From contig CAYOWK010000009.1 in assembly GCA_964407665.1 (NCBI GenBank), positions 1-64,000 on the forward strand: a stretch of 64,000 nucleotides of DNA, read 5' to 3'. The notes under the pieces are model-generated. The model saw nothing but the letters and a program-made list of their open reading frames with translations, had not been told where the DNA came from and ran no database searches. This document shows positions 37,959 through 47,517 of this stretch, in pieces. Positions within the stretch are counted from its first letter, which is position 1; each line of letters opens with the position of its first letter. The stretch is from CAYOWK01 sp964407665. Its GTDB lineage: Bacteria > Pseudomonadota > Alphaproteobacteria > Caulobacterales > Hyphomonadaceae. The position numbers and the translations under genes are program-made.

Positions 37959-40505
37959 ATGGCGCCCGAACCGGTTGGACTGTCCACTGAGGAAGCGGTC
38001 CGCCGCCAGCGCGAGAACGGACTGAACGAGCTTCCAGCCGCGCGCACGCGAACGGTGTGGGTGATTGTCCTGGAGACGATGCGCGAGCCCATGTTCCTGC
38101 TGCTCGTCGGCGCTGCGGTTCTCTACCTTGTTCTGGGAGACCTCGGCGAAGGTCTGTTCCTGACAGCGGGAGCGGCCGCCAGCATCGGTCTGGTCGTCGC
38201 CCAGGAAGCGCGCAGCGAGAACGCGCTCTCCGCGCTCAGATCGCTGTCTCAGCCGATGGCGAGAGTGCTGCGCGATGGCGACACCGTGAAGCTGCCAGCG
38301 CGCGAGATTGTGCCCGGCGATATCCTGATTGTGGGTGAAGGTGAGCGGATTGTCTGCGATGGCGAACTGGTGGGTGGCGACCTGCTGACCATCGATGAAT
38401 CTGTTCTCACCGGCGAGTCCGCCACCGTTACACGATCTCCGGGCGACGGCTCCGCGAGCGGTGAATCAGGCGGAGCGTCGGGCGAGCCCGGCGCTCACGA
38501 TGGCTCAAAAGTTCTCGCGGGGTCGCTGATCGTTCGCGGTCAGGCTCTGATGCGGGCGACCGACACGGGCGAGCGCTCGGCGCTTGGTAGGATCGGCAAG
38601 TCACTCGCGAACATCCAGCATGAATCGACACCGCTCCAGCGGACGACGGCCCGTCTTGTCGGCTGGCTCAGCCTTGCGGCGCTCGCTTTCTGCGCCGTGG
38701 TCGCCGTAGCATATGGCGTCTTGCGCAGTGACTGGACTGGAGGCGCGCTGGCCGGGATCACGGTTGCGATTGCGCTTATCCCCGAAGAGTTCCCGATGGT
38801 GCTCGCCGTGTTCATGGCGCTGGGCGCCTTTCGACTGGCCGGGCACAACGTACTGGTCCGGCGGAGCGCAGTGATCGAGACTCTCGGCGCGGCAAGCGTT
38901 CTTTGTGTCGACAAGACCGGTACGCTGACGGAAAACCAGATGCGCATTGCGCGACTGTGGGCCGGTGCGGCGGACCTTGATGTCGACGGCGAGCAGGTCG
39001 CTCACGACACGGCAACGTTCGAACTACTGCGCCTCGCGGACCTTGCATCGTCCGTGCACGCAATTGACCCGATGGATCGCGCTGTACGGCGCCTGTCGGA
39101 AGCATCGAAGGTGAAGGACGGTCGCCCGACTCATCCGGAACGCACATGGCCAGTGCGTGCGGATTTGCTGGCTATGATCCAGGCCTGGCGGATGCCAGGG
39201 GGCGTTCAGCTCGCATCGGCAAAGGGTGCGCCGGAGGCGATCTTCGACCTCTGTCGTCTGCCGGACGATGAACGTCTCCGGGCAAAGGAGATCGTGACGG
39301 TCTGGGCAGATCAAGGGCTGCGTGTCCTTGGCGTCGCGTCTGTCCAGTCGAGCGGAGAAAGTGGAGATGGACTGCCGGAAGGGCCGTTCAGATTTGCCGG
39401 GCTGGTTGCGTTTGTGGATCCTCTGCGAGCCGGCGTGGCAGAGACTCTGAAGGTCGCTCACGATGCGGGCATCAAAGTCGTCATGATAACCGGCGATCAC
39501 CCCGCAACCGGCCTCGCTATTGCGCGGCAGGCCGGGATGAATGTGTCGGCCGGCGCCCTTACGGGAAGCCAGGTGGCCGCGTTATCGACCGACGGATTGC
39601 GCACGAGAATCGCCCATGTTCGCGTCTTCGCCCGTGTGCAGCCCGAACAGAAGCTGCGGATTGTTGAGGCATTCCGGGCCGATGGCGAGATCGTCGCGAT
39701 GACCGGAGACGGCGTCAACGATGCGCCCGCACTTGAAGCTGCGCACATCGGCATCGCCATGGGACGGAAGGGAACGGATGTCGCTCGGGAGGCCGCCGAT
39801 CTCGTTCTCCTGGATGACAGCTTCAACTCGATTGTAGGCGGTGTGCGGCTGGGCCGGCGTATCTACGCCAATCTTCGCCAGGCGTTGATTTTCGTGACCG
39901 CCGTCCATGTGCCGATTGCAGGGCTCGCGCTTGTGCCCATTTTGCTGGGATTGCCCCCGCTCCTGTATCCGATGCACGTTGTTTTGCTGGAGCTGGTCAT
40001 TGATCCGATCTGCGCGCTGGTCTTCGAAGCGGAAACGAGCAGCCGGGCCAGTATGCGCCATCCACCGCGGCGCCCGTCGGAATCCCTGTTCGGACTCCCG
40101 CAGCTCGCGCGGGCCGGCCTGCAGGGAGCAGGCGTACTTGCCGCTGTACTGGCAATCTATCTATGGGCATTGCCCGGATTTGGCGAGATGACTGCAAGAG
40201 GTGCAGCGTTCGCCTGTCTCATCTCCAGTATCCTTATCCTCGCGCTGGCGGACTCCGCCTCATCTGGAAAGATTTTTACTCTGAGGCGCTGGCTATACTG
40301 GGCCATCGCCGGGACGGTTTTTGCGGCACTCGTACTCATCCTTGCTGTGCCGTTGATCGCCGACATCTTCTCGGTCGCCATGCCACCGCCGGCCGTCCTC
40401 GCAATTACCGCTCTTGCGGCAATGCTCTCCGGGGGGTGGCCGGGCATCATCCGATGGTTGCAGCAGGTCTCGCGGAACAAGACCAGTGTGGCTCTCCCCG
40501 AATAG
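37959..40505 (+). CDS. Cation-transporting P-type ATPase (P2 type)
   Basis: This 848-residue protein starts at ATG 37959, 6 nt after AGGAC. The longer frame runs back into tRNA-Val and cannot be used. It shows the full P-type set: TGES in the actuator domain, IPEEFP in the membrane core, DKTGTLT with the phosphorylated Asp 318, TGDHPATG, and TGDGVNDAPAL. It lacks the metal-binding CxxC of heavy-metal pumps and looks like the Ca/Na/K-type group, but the ion cannot be named. IPEEFP replaces the usual PEGLP, a feature of one bacterial subgroup. It converges with the next gene. Confidence 0.9.
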   Translation: MAPEPVGLSTEEAVRRQRENGLNELPAARTRTVWVIVLETMREPMFLLLVGAAVLYLVLGDLGEGLFLTAGAAASIGLVVAQEARSENALSALRSLSQPMARVLRDGDTVKLPAREIVPGDILIVGEGERIVCDGELVGGDLLTIDESVLTGESATVTRSPGDGSASGESGGASGEPGAHDGSKVLAGSLIVRGQALMRATDTGERSALGRIGKSLANIQHESTPLQRTTARLVGWLSLAALAFCAVVAVAYGVLRSDWTGGALAGITVAIALIPEEFPMVLAVFMALGAFRLAGHNVLVRRSAVIETLGAASVLCVDKTGTLTENQMRIARLWAGAADLDVDGEQVAHDTATFELLRLADLASSVHAIDPMDRAVRRLSEASKVKDGRPTHPERTWPVRADLLAMIQAWRMPGGVQLASAKGAPEAIFDLCRLPDDERLRAKEIVTVWADQGLRVLGVASVQSSGESGDGLPEGPFRFAGLVAFVDPLRAGVAETLKVAHDAGIKVVMITGDHPATGLAIARQAGMNVSAGALTGSQVAALSTDGLRTRIAHVRVFARVQPEQKLRIVEAFRADGEIVAMTGDGVNDAPALEAAHIGIAMGRKGTDVAREAADLVLLDDSFNSIVGGVRLGRRIYANLRQALIFVTAVHVPIAGLALVPILLGLPPLLYPMHVVLLELVIDPICALVFEAETSSRASMRHPPRRPSESLFGLPQLARAGLQGAGVLAAVLAIYLWALPGFGEMTARGAAFACLISSILILALADSASSGKIFTLRRWLYWAIAGTVFAALVLILAVPLIADIFSVAMPPPAVLAITALAAMLSGGWPGIIRWLQQVSRNKTSVALPE

Positions 40506-40518
40506 GGCTCGTCAGGCC

Positions 40519-43173
40519 TCAGCTCGCCAGGTCGAATACGACTCGCACGAGTTCGGCGCCGCCAGGCGAGGCGGTTCGGGTGGCGCCCAGATGGCTTGCC
40601 AGATCCATGGCCCGACTGTTCTCCCGCAGAATGTCGCCCCAGACCGTCGAGGCTCCGCGCGTACGCGCATACTCGAGAATGGCTTCAAGCAGCCTGTGTC
40701 CGAGGCCATTCTCCTGCATGTCCGTCCTTACAATCAGTGCGATTTCGGCTGACCCGAAATCGGGATCGAAGACGAGGCGCGTCACGCCGGCCAGTGTCTG
40801 CTCGGATGTCTGGGCGACAAAGACCATCTCTCGATCATAGTCGATTTGCGCCAGCCGCGAGGCGACATCCGGAGCAAGCGCGCGGACCGCGCCGTGAAAA
40901 CGCAGTCGAAGGTCCGCGGGCGCCGTGGCCGCCGCAAGCTCGATAAGCCGTGAAGCGTCTTCAGGCAGGATCGGGCGCAACAGAAACGAGAAGCCGCCCT
41001 GTTCGATCTCCCGGCTCAGGCGGGCCGGATATGGCCGTATCGCCATTCCCTCGCCGGGCTCAAGAGTTGACCGCTTTACGACAACCCGCGCGTCCAATGC
41101 GATGACCCCCGAAGAGTCCGCAAGCAGCGGGTTGATGTCCAGTTCCGACAGTTCGGGCAGCTCCGAAGCCATATCGGACAGGGCCAGGATCACCCGGACC
41201 ACTGCGTCCATATCGGCGGGGGGGCGATCCCGATAGCCAGCCAGCAGGCGAGCGACCCTTGTGCGCGAGATCATGTCGTGGGCCAGGACGTCATTCAGTG
41301 GGGGAAGCCCGATCGCGTGATCGGAGATAGTCTCCGCCGCGATACCTCCGTGTCCGAACAGGATGCATGGGCCGAACGTTGAATCTCGGGAAATGCCGAG
41401 GATGAGTTCCTGTGCCTTCGGACGCCGTATCATCGACTGAACCGTGAACCCGTCGATAACTGCGTTAGGCGCAGCATCGGCAACCCGCGTCAGCATATCC
41501 TCTGCCGCTTCACGGACGGCAGCGGGTGTTTCGAGATCCAGCCGCACGCCTCCCACATCTGTCTTGTGGCTTATCTGACGCGACAGGATCTTGACGGCGA
41601 ACGGTGGCGGCAGCGCCCGCGCGGCCCGTTCCGCATCGGCTGGGGTGGTCGCCGTCACTGTTTCGACAATCGGCACACCATAGGCCGAAAGGAGCAGCTT
41701 CGATTCTGGCTCTGTCAGCAGGGGGCGTCCTTCGGCCAGGGCTGGATCGATGATGGATTGCGCAAAGGCCTTGCGGTCGCCCGTGTCCGGCACATGGGAG
41801 GCAATCGGCGCCTCAAGCAGCAGGGCTTGCAGACGGCCATGGTCGACGATGCGCTGATAGGCCCGCACCGCTGCTTCTGGCGTATCGTAGGCTGGAATGC
41901 CGGCTTCCATCAGACGGCGGCGTACAGGCGCTGCGGTGGCCTCACCCATCCAGCAAGCAATCATCGGCATGTCCGGGTGGCGCGAATGGGCGTCGATCAC
42001 AGCGTCCGCAGCCGCGCCGCTGTCAGCGACACCGGTCGGGCAGTTAGCGATCAAAAGGGGGCCGCGCCGGCGCTCTTCTGCCAGAACATCGATGACAGCG
42101 CTGTAGCGGCTGCCAGGGGCGTCGCCGATGATGTCGACGGGATTGCCGCGCGACCAGGCAGCAGGCAGCGCACCATTGAGGGCGGCAATCGTGGCGGGCG
42201 AAACGGCCGCCAGCTTGCCGCCTCTGGTGTCCAGGTGGTCAGCGGCCAGCACACCCAAGCCGCCGCCGTTGGTGACGATGGTCAGGGGCTGGTCTCCGAT
42301 CCTCAGGCCAGCCGCCAGCGTCGATGCCGTTTCAAACAGGTCCGCAAGTGTGTCGACCCTTACAATGCCGGCCCTCCGTATCGCGGCGGCATAGATCGCA
42401 TCAGCGCCGGCAAGCGCCCCCGTGTGTGACGCAGCCGCCTTTGCTCCTGCCTCGCTTCTGCCAGCCTTGACGATGATCACCGGCTTGACCCGAGCAGCGA
42501 TGCGCGCGGCCGACATGAACTTGCGGGGAGACGTGATGTTCTCCGCATAGAGCAGGATGGCGTGGGTTGCGGTATCGAGAGCGAGGTAATCCAGCAGGTC
42601 GCCGAAATCGACATCCGCCATGTCGCCCACTGACAGGAGATGGGAGAAGCCAAGTCCGTGACCATTCGCCCAGTCCAGCATCGCGGTAGCGATTGCGCCT
42701 GACTGGGATATGAGCGCCAGATTGCCTGAAATCGCGTTCGCCTGGGCGAAGCTGGCGTTGATCCCGATCCCTGGCGAAAGGAAACCGAGGCAGTTCGGGC
42801 CGATAATCCGCATTGTACGCTTCCGCGCGGAGGCGAGAATCTGGTTTCGGACTGTGGCGTCAATGCCTGCCGAGATAATGATGCAGGCCCTGCAATTTTC
42901 TGCACCGAGTTGTTCTACAATCCGGAGAACGGTGCTCGCCGGGGACGCGATCACTGCGAGATCCGGCGCTTGCGGCAAAGCCAAAACCGACGTGTAGCAC
43001 GGCACGCCCGCGACAGATTCCATGTGAGGGTTGACCATCATCAGGCGACCCAGGAACCCGCCGCCAACCAGATTTCGCGCCAGAACATTTCCGACCGACC
43101 CTGCTTCCTCGCTCGCGCCGACAAGAGCAATCGAGGCGGGTTCGAAGAGGGCGGACAGGTTGCGAGTGGTCAT
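40519..43173 (-). CDS. NDP-forming acyl-CoA synthetase fused to GNAT acetyltransferase (Pat-like)
   Basis: This 884-residue protein is read from ATG 43173; the frame is open to a GTG at 43251, which lies in a likely regulatory site. The first 470 residues have the CoA-binding and ligase parts (FEPASIALVGASEEAGSVGN, IIGPNCLGF, ISQSGAIATAMLDWA), then an ATP-grasp part (PPFAVKILSRQISHKTDVGG). The last 165 residues are a GNAT domain with ENGLGHRLLEAI as the acetyl-CoA loop. Such proteins (PatZ type) acetylate lysines, for example of acetyl-CoA synthetase, in response to acetyl-CoA. Confidence 0.88.
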   Translation of the reverse strand: MTTRNLSALFEPASIALVGASEEAGSVGNVLARNLVGGGFLGRLMMVNPHMESVAGVPCYTSVLALPQAPDLAVIASPASTVLRIVEQLGAENCRACIIISAGIDATVRNQILASARKRTMRIIGPNCLGFLSPGIGINASFAQANAISGNLALISQSGAIATAMLDWANGHGLGFSHLLSVGDMADVDFGDLLDYLALDTATHAILLYAENITSPRKFMSAARIAARVKPVIIVKAGRSEAGAKAAASHTGALAGADAIYAAAIRRAGIVRVDTLADLFETASTLAAGLRIGDQPLTIVTNGGGLGVLAADHLDTRGGKLAAVSPATIAALNGALPAAWSRGNPVDIIGDAPGSRYSAVIDVLAEERRRGPLLIANCPTGVADSGAAADAVIDAHSRHPDMPMIACWMGEATAAPVRRRLMEAGIPAYDTPEAAVRAYQRIVDHGRLQALLLEAPIASHVPDTGDRKAFAQSIIDPALAEGRPLLTEPESKLLLSAYGVPIVETVTATTPADAERAARALPPPFAVKILSRQISHKTDVGGVRLDLETPAAVREAAEDMLTRVADAAPNAVIDGFTVQSMIRRPKAQELILGISRDSTFGPCILFGHGGIAAETISDHAIGLPPLNDVLAHDMISRTRVARLLAGYRDRPPADMDAVVRVILALSDMASELPELSELDINPLLADSSGVIALDARVVVKRSTLEPGEGMAIRPYPARLSREIEQGGFSFLLRPILPEDASRLIELAAATAPADLRLRFHGAVRALAPDVASRLAQIDYDREMVFVAQTSEQTLAGVTRLVFDPDFGSAEIALIVRTDMQENGLGHRLLEAILEYARTRGASTVWGDILRENSRAMDLASHLGATRTASPGGAELVRVVFDLAS

Positions 43174-43237
43174 TCGATGGCATCCGGCTGCAGACCTGAT
43201 CGTCAGACGTAGAATGGAGCTCGCCACAGGCGGCGCT

Positions 43238-43251
43238 TTGACTCTGGTCAC
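43238..43251 (-). promoter_or_regulatory. Imperfect FNR/FixK-type box upstream of the synthetase-GNAT gene
   Basis: TTGACTCTGGTCAC keeps nine of ten positions of TTGA(C/T)-N4-(A/G)TCAA. It lies 65 nt upstream of the chosen start on the minus strand. Together with the box before the convergent ATPase gene it suggests shared low-oxygen control. Confidence 0.35.
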
Positions 43252-43358
43252 TACAACGTAGGCCGAACTGTAGCGACGCCGAATGAAAAATCATCGCCTG
43301 CAGTCGGAACTCTGGATCGCGACGTGCGTTATGAGTCCCTCGGGGTGATGCACTCGGT

Positions 43359-43895
43359 ATGGGCGAGGAGGGTGTTGTGCGGACGCTGGGTGGAGACCAT
43401 GCCGGCAATCCTACGACACTCGTAGTATTCGAATCGGGCGGGGTCCGCTGCGCGCTGCGCAGGGAGGCTGTTTCTCAGATCATTGCTGTTCCTTCGTTGT
43501 TTCGGCCACCTAACCTTCCGTCCCCAGTGGTCGGATTCGTCAACCGTGCTGGGCAGACAATTCCCGTCCTCCGGGCCGCGCTCCTCCTCGGTCGCTCCGA
43601 AATCGCAAACTCGCCTGACGACGATCTCTACCGCCATGTCGTCTTTCTGCGATCTACCAATGGCGAGTTCGGAATTCTGGTTGATCACGTCGTGGACGTT
43701 TTACGGATCGACGCAGCAAACCTCCGGCCCTCAGGCCCTGCGGATACGCTGAATGGAGTCGTTGAGGGGGTAATCGAGGCCGTACCGCTGGTACATCTGT
43801 TGACCCCGTCGCGCATGCTGCTCAACGGCGAGCGTCTCAGGCTGGCGGATCTCGTCGCCGCGGAGCAGGCTCGTCTCGAAGCGTGGGCCGTATGA
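43359..43895 (+). CDS. cheW: CheW-type coupling protein (WspB/WspD-like)
   Basis: This 178-residue protein starts at ATG 43359. A CheW fold spans about residues 18-155: TTLVVFESGGVRCALRREAV, then LPSPVVGFVNRAGQTIPVLR, then EFGILVDHVVDVLRI. It links the MCP receptor to CheA. First gene of the chemosensory operon, overlapping cheR by ATGA. The order W-R-W-MCP-A-B equals wspBCD-A-EF in content. Confidence 0.85.
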   Translation: MGEEGVVRTLGGDHAGNPTTLVVFESGGVRCALRREAVSQIIAVPSLFRPPNLPSPVVGFVNRAGQTIPVLRAALLLGRSEIANSPDDDLYRHVVFLRSTNGEFGILVDHVVDVLRIDAANLRPSGPADTLNGVVEGVIEAVPLVHLLTPSRMLLNGERLRLADLVAAEQARLEAWAV

Positions 43896-45286
43896 CCGAA
43901 CTCGCGGCGATACGCGACGGTTTGATCCGTCGGACTGGGCACCACTATTACCTGGACAAGGATAAACTGCTGCAGGAGCGGTTTCGCGAGCGGATGCTGG
44001 CCCGCGATGTAAAGGACGTGCGTGCCTACGCCGCGCTACTCGACGATCCGGAGAACGGTGAAGCCGAATGGCGCGCACTTGAAGATGCAATCACCATCGG
44101 AGAGACCTACTTCTTTCGCTACAGCGAACAGTTCGATCTGTTGCGGACAACCATCCTGCCGGGTCTCATTGCGTCGCGAAGCGACACAAAGAGCCTGAGA
44201 ATATGGAGCGTCGGCTGCTCCAACGGGGCGGAACCCTATTCGGTCGCCATAGTCGTGCGAGAGGTGCTGGGGAAGGAGTTCGAAGACTGGCGCATATCCA
44301 TCACCGGTGGTGATATCAGCGAGGCTGCGCTGAAGCGGGCAGAAAGTGGCCTCTTTGGCCCATGGGCGCTTCGTGCGCTGTCGGAAGAGACAGTCAATCG
44401 CTACTTCGATCCTGCCGGTCCAAGGACCTGGCTGCTGAAGCGCGACTACTGCTCCATGGTGCGTTTCGAACGGCAGAACATACTCGACCTTCTTTCGCCG
44501 GCTGCGCCGCTGCAGTGGACTGACTTCGACATCATTTTCTGCAGAAACGTCCTCATCTACTTCTCGCCCGAAGCGGCGGTGCGTCTAGTGGCGTCGTTGA
44601 GGTCCCGGGTTGCTCCCGGTGGTAGTCTCATACTTGGCCACGCCGAGGCTGGCCTGACCTCCGCAGACGCATGCGCGCGAAACGGCCGCCTTTCATCCGA
44701 GTTTCAAACGGCGCTGAGCCCCGAGCTGATGCCGCCGCCCATCACGCTGGCTTGGCCGGCTACCGGCCTTGATGGAGATCGAGAAGACGCTGTGATGCGG
44801 GCCGCCAGAAACCTTCCAGCGGAGCAGGCGCGCGCGAGTGCAGATGACATTGCGTCCGATAGCGGAGCGGGTGATGCGCGTTCGCTGGACGAGGATATCG
44901 AGCTGCTGAAGCGACTGGCTGACTCCGGCAACTACAGCGGCGCGGTTGAAGTCAGTTCACATTTGCTGGCCCGGCCTGACGTGCCCCCGCTGGTCTATTA
45001 CTTGAAGGCGGTCCTCTGCCAGGTAGTCGACGACATCGAGGGCGCGCAGTCATCATTGCGGCAGGCGCTCTATCTCGATCGCAATTTTGTTCTGGCTCAC
45101 CATCGCTTGGGCCTCCTCGCACTTGCGTCTGGCAGGGCGGCATCCGGGCTCCGCAGCATGCAGACAGCGGTAAGGCTCGCTTCCAGACTGCCCAAGGAAC
45201 AGGAACTCCTCGGCGGAGACGGGCTCAGAGCTGGCGAGTTTGTAGCAATGGCTGGCGCGCAGTCCGGATCGGCAGCAACCTCATGA
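43892..45286 (+). CDS. cheR: CheR methyltransferase with TPR tail (WspC-like)
   Basis: This 464-residue protein starts at ATG 43892 (a GTG at 43883 is possible). The N-terminal helical domain and the SAM-binding domain cover residues 1-275; the SAM motif reads WSVGCSNGAEPYSVAI, with NGA instead of the usual TGEE. IIFCRNVLIYF is the later motif. Residues 330-440 carry TPR repeats (LKRLADSGNYSGAVEVSSHL, YLKAVLCQVVDDIEGAQSSL). It methylates glutamates of the MCP; the TPR part is typical for Wsp/ACF-class CheR. Confidence 0.88.
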   Translation: MTELAAIRDGLIRRTGHHYYLDKDKLLQERFRERMLARDVKDVRAYAALLDDPENGEAEWRALEDAITIGETYFFRYSEQFDLLRTTILPGLIASRSDTKSLRIWSVGCSNGAEPYSVAIVVREVLGKEFEDWRISITGGDISEAALKRAESGLFGPWALRALSEETVNRYFDPAGPRTWLLKRDYCSMVRFERQNILDLLSPAAPLQWTDFDIIFCRNVLIYFSPEAAVRLVASLRSRVAPGGSLILGHAEAGLTSADACARNGRLSSEFQTALSPELMPPPITLAWPATGLDGDREDAVMRAARNLPAEQARASADDIASDSGAGDARSLDEDIELLKRLADSGNYSGAVEVSSHLLARPDVPPLVYYLKAVLCQVVDDIEGAQSSLRQALYLDRNFVLAHHRLGLLALASGRAASGLRSMQTAVRLASRLPKEQELLGGDGLRAGEFVAMAGAQSGSAATS

Positions 45287-45831
45287 CCTCGCGATCAACT
45301 CTGCAGATCGATTACTCCCGCCCCGACTGGCGGGAACGTTTGCTGGAGATCCGAGCGCGCAACCTTGCGGGGCAGGGTATCGAAGAACGCGAGAGACGCG
45401 AGATACTCAAGTGCCTCGTGGTTTTGGCAGCCGGCGTCAGGTATGCGTTTCCCGTTCGGGATGTTTCGCAGGTCGTTCCCTGGCTTGAGCCTGCGCGACT
45501 TCCTGGCGAGCGCGGTGCAGTCGGCGGTCGCACGGGCAGCTACTTTCATATCTTCGATCTCGCGGAGCTATTGCACCGCTCCGATGATGCCCCCAGCAGC
45601 GGACACATCGTGCGATTGAAGCTCTATGACTGCGGTGTTGCGCTTAGGGTGACGCGCGCTCTGGAGGTGTCCAGCCTCGCAATTCTGTCCGAACAAGACG
45701 CCCAATCGCTTGGTCAGATGTATCCAGCGGCCTTGGCGCTCGGTCAGATCGGCAACCAGCCCGCTCTCACAATTCTTGATGCGAGGCTGTTGTTCACCGC
45801 CGCATCTCAGCTATCGCCTGAAGTGGAGTAG
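45283..45831 (+). CDS. cheW: Second CheW-type coupling protein
   Basis: This 182-residue protein starts at ATG 45283 (ATGA overlap). After a charged 40-residue N-terminus comes a CheW fold (CLVVLAAGVRYAFPVRDVSQ, SYFHIFDLAELLHR, ALTILDARLLFTAA). Two CheW proteins flanking cheR is a mark of Wsp-type clusters. The N-terminal extension (DWRERLLEIRARNLAG) is also seen in that group. Confidence 0.8.
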   Translation: MTSRSTLQIDYSRPDWRERLLEIRARNLAGQGIEERERREILKCLVVLAAGVRYAFPVRDVSQVVPWLEPARLPGERGAVGGRTGSYFHIFDLAELLHRSDDAPSSGHIVRLKLYDCGVALRVTRALEVSSLAILSEQDAQSLGQMYPAALALGQIGNQPALTILDARLLFTAASQLSPEVE

Positions 45832-45837
45832 TCAGAC

Positions 45838-47502
45838 GTGTCAATCGCAAACCGGTTACTCCTCGGATTCGGCGCTATAATCGTGCTGATGGTTATCCTT
45901 GGCGCGTTCGGGCTTAGCCAGATTGCCATCGTCAAGAACAACATTCAGCGCATAGTCGACCGCGATTTCGCGTTGCTGACCGAGCTTAATGCGCTGTCGG
46001 ACGGACAGGTTGTTGCGACTTCCGCGACGCAGGACGCTTTGCGGATCGGGCTCACACAGGCTGGAGACGCCGCTGCCCTAGACAAGGCTGAGCGTGACTA
46101 TCAGCTCGGAGTGGCAGCCACGAATGAGGCGATGACAAATGCCCTCCGGCTCTCGAGAGAGTTCGCTTCCGCCGCGTTGTCCGAAGAGCGTGGTCAACTC
46201 TGGCGGAGCGGCAACGAACTTCTCGTGGAGGCGAACGCGATCGTATCAAGTATGGGCGAAACGCGTGAGCAGCAGTTCAGAATGGTCCGGGTGGGGCAGA
46301 TCGAGGTGGCGATGGCGCTGCAGGAAGGTGCGGCTGCCAAGCATGACCAGTTTCTCGCTCTGATCGCGCAGTTGCGGGAGACAATGAGTCAAGGAATGCT
46401 GGCGGGCCAACAAAGAACTGAGCAGGTCTTCGAGCAAAGTCAGATATCCGTGCTGGCAGTGGTCGGCGGGGCCGTTGTGGTGGCCGTGCTCGTCACCTTC
46501 CTCATCCGCCGTTCGATTGTGAATCCGGTACATAACTTCGCGCGCTTCGTTGAACGTGTCGGCAAGGGAGATCTTGCGGGTGAACGAGCGGCGGCTGGGA
46601 GCGATGAGGTCGGACGCCTTGGATCTACATTGAACGGGATGGTCGGCGGGCTGCGTGAGCTCGCAATACAGACGCGAGACGCTACATCAAATCTCAGCGC
46701 ATCCATCACCCAAATCCGGGCATCAACCCAGGAGCAGGCGGCCAGCGTCGAGGAGCAACTCGCAGCGGTGCAAGAAACTGCGGCGACGGTCGATGAAATC
46801 AACCATGCGGGCGGACAGGTAAACAAGCGAGCGCAGGAGGCTATCGCGTCGGCTCAGCTGGTCGCCCGGAACGCGACCGACGGCTTCAAGGCGGTCGAAG
46901 AGACCCACCGGGTAATGGACCTGATCCGCGAGCAGGCCGAGGCCGTCGCGCAAAACATTCTCGCGCTCAGCGAGAAGACACAGGCAATCGGTGACATCAT
47001 CTCAATCGTCAATGACATTTCGGAGCGTTCCCATCTCCTAGCTCTCAACGCTGCCATAGAGGCAGCTGCTGTTGGCGAGCATGGTAGAAGCTTCGCCGTC
47101 GTTGCCTCCGAGATGAAAGTCCTCGCGGACCAGGCGAAAGAGGCGACCAGCCAGGTTAGGGGTATTCTCGGCGACGTTCAGCGAGGAATAAACACGTCCG
47201 TCATGCTGACGGAAGAAGCGGTGAAACGCGTTGCCGCCGGGAAGGACAAGACTGAAGTCACTCAACGCACGATTGGGGAAATGACAGGCCGCTTCCAGGA
47301 TAGCGTCCTTACCTTCCAGCAGATTGTGGCGTCCACAAATCAGCAGCAGATCGGGATCGAGCAGGTGACCGGTGCGCTGCAGAACATCCGGCAGGCCAGT
47401 CAGCAGACGGCTGCTGGCACACGGCAGCTGAACGACGCTGCTGCCGCGCTGACGGATCTCGCACAGCAGCTTCTTAGCTTGTCCAACCGATACAGGCTCT
47501 GA
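45838..47502 (+). CDS. mcp: Methyl-accepting chemotaxis protein (WspA-like)
   Basis: This 554-residue protein starts at GTG 45838. TM1 is at about residues 8-30 (LLLGFGAIIVLMVILGAFG), a helical periplasmic domain follows to about 200, TM2 reads VLAVVGGAVVVAVLVTFLI, then a HAMP and a signalling domain. The tip reads DISERSHLLALNAAIEAA, close to but not equal to the canonical tip (SERSH in place of AEQTN), as often in Wsp/ACF receptors. No CheR-docking pentapeptide is seen at the C-terminus. Confidence 0.9.
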   Translation: MSIANRLLLGFGAIIVLMVILGAFGLSQIAIVKNNIQRIVDRDFALLTELNALSDGQVVATSATQDALRIGLTQAGDAAALDKAERDYQLGVAATNEAMTNALRLSREFASAALSEERGQLWRSGNELLVEANAIVSSMGETREQQFRMVRVGQIEVAMALQEGAAAKHDQFLALIAQLRETMSQGMLAGQQRTEQVFEQSQISVLAVVGGAVVVAVLVTFLIRRSIVNPVHNFARFVERVGKGDLAGERAAAGSDEVGRLGSTLNGMVGGLRELAIQTRDATSNLSASITQIRASTQEQAASVEEQLAAVQETAATVDEINHAGGQVNKRAQEAIASAQLVARNATDGFKAVEETHRVMDLIREQAEAVAQNILALSEKTQAIGDIISIVNDISERSHLLALNAAIEAAAVGEHGRSFAVVASEMKVLADQAKEATSQVRGILGDVQRGINTSVMLTEEAVKRVAAGKDKTEVTQRTIGEMTGRFQDSVLTFQQIVASTNQQQIGIEQVTGALQNIRQASQQTAAGTRQLNDAAAALTDLAQQLLSLSNRYRL

Positions 47503-47517
47503 CGCAGGCCGGCTTTC

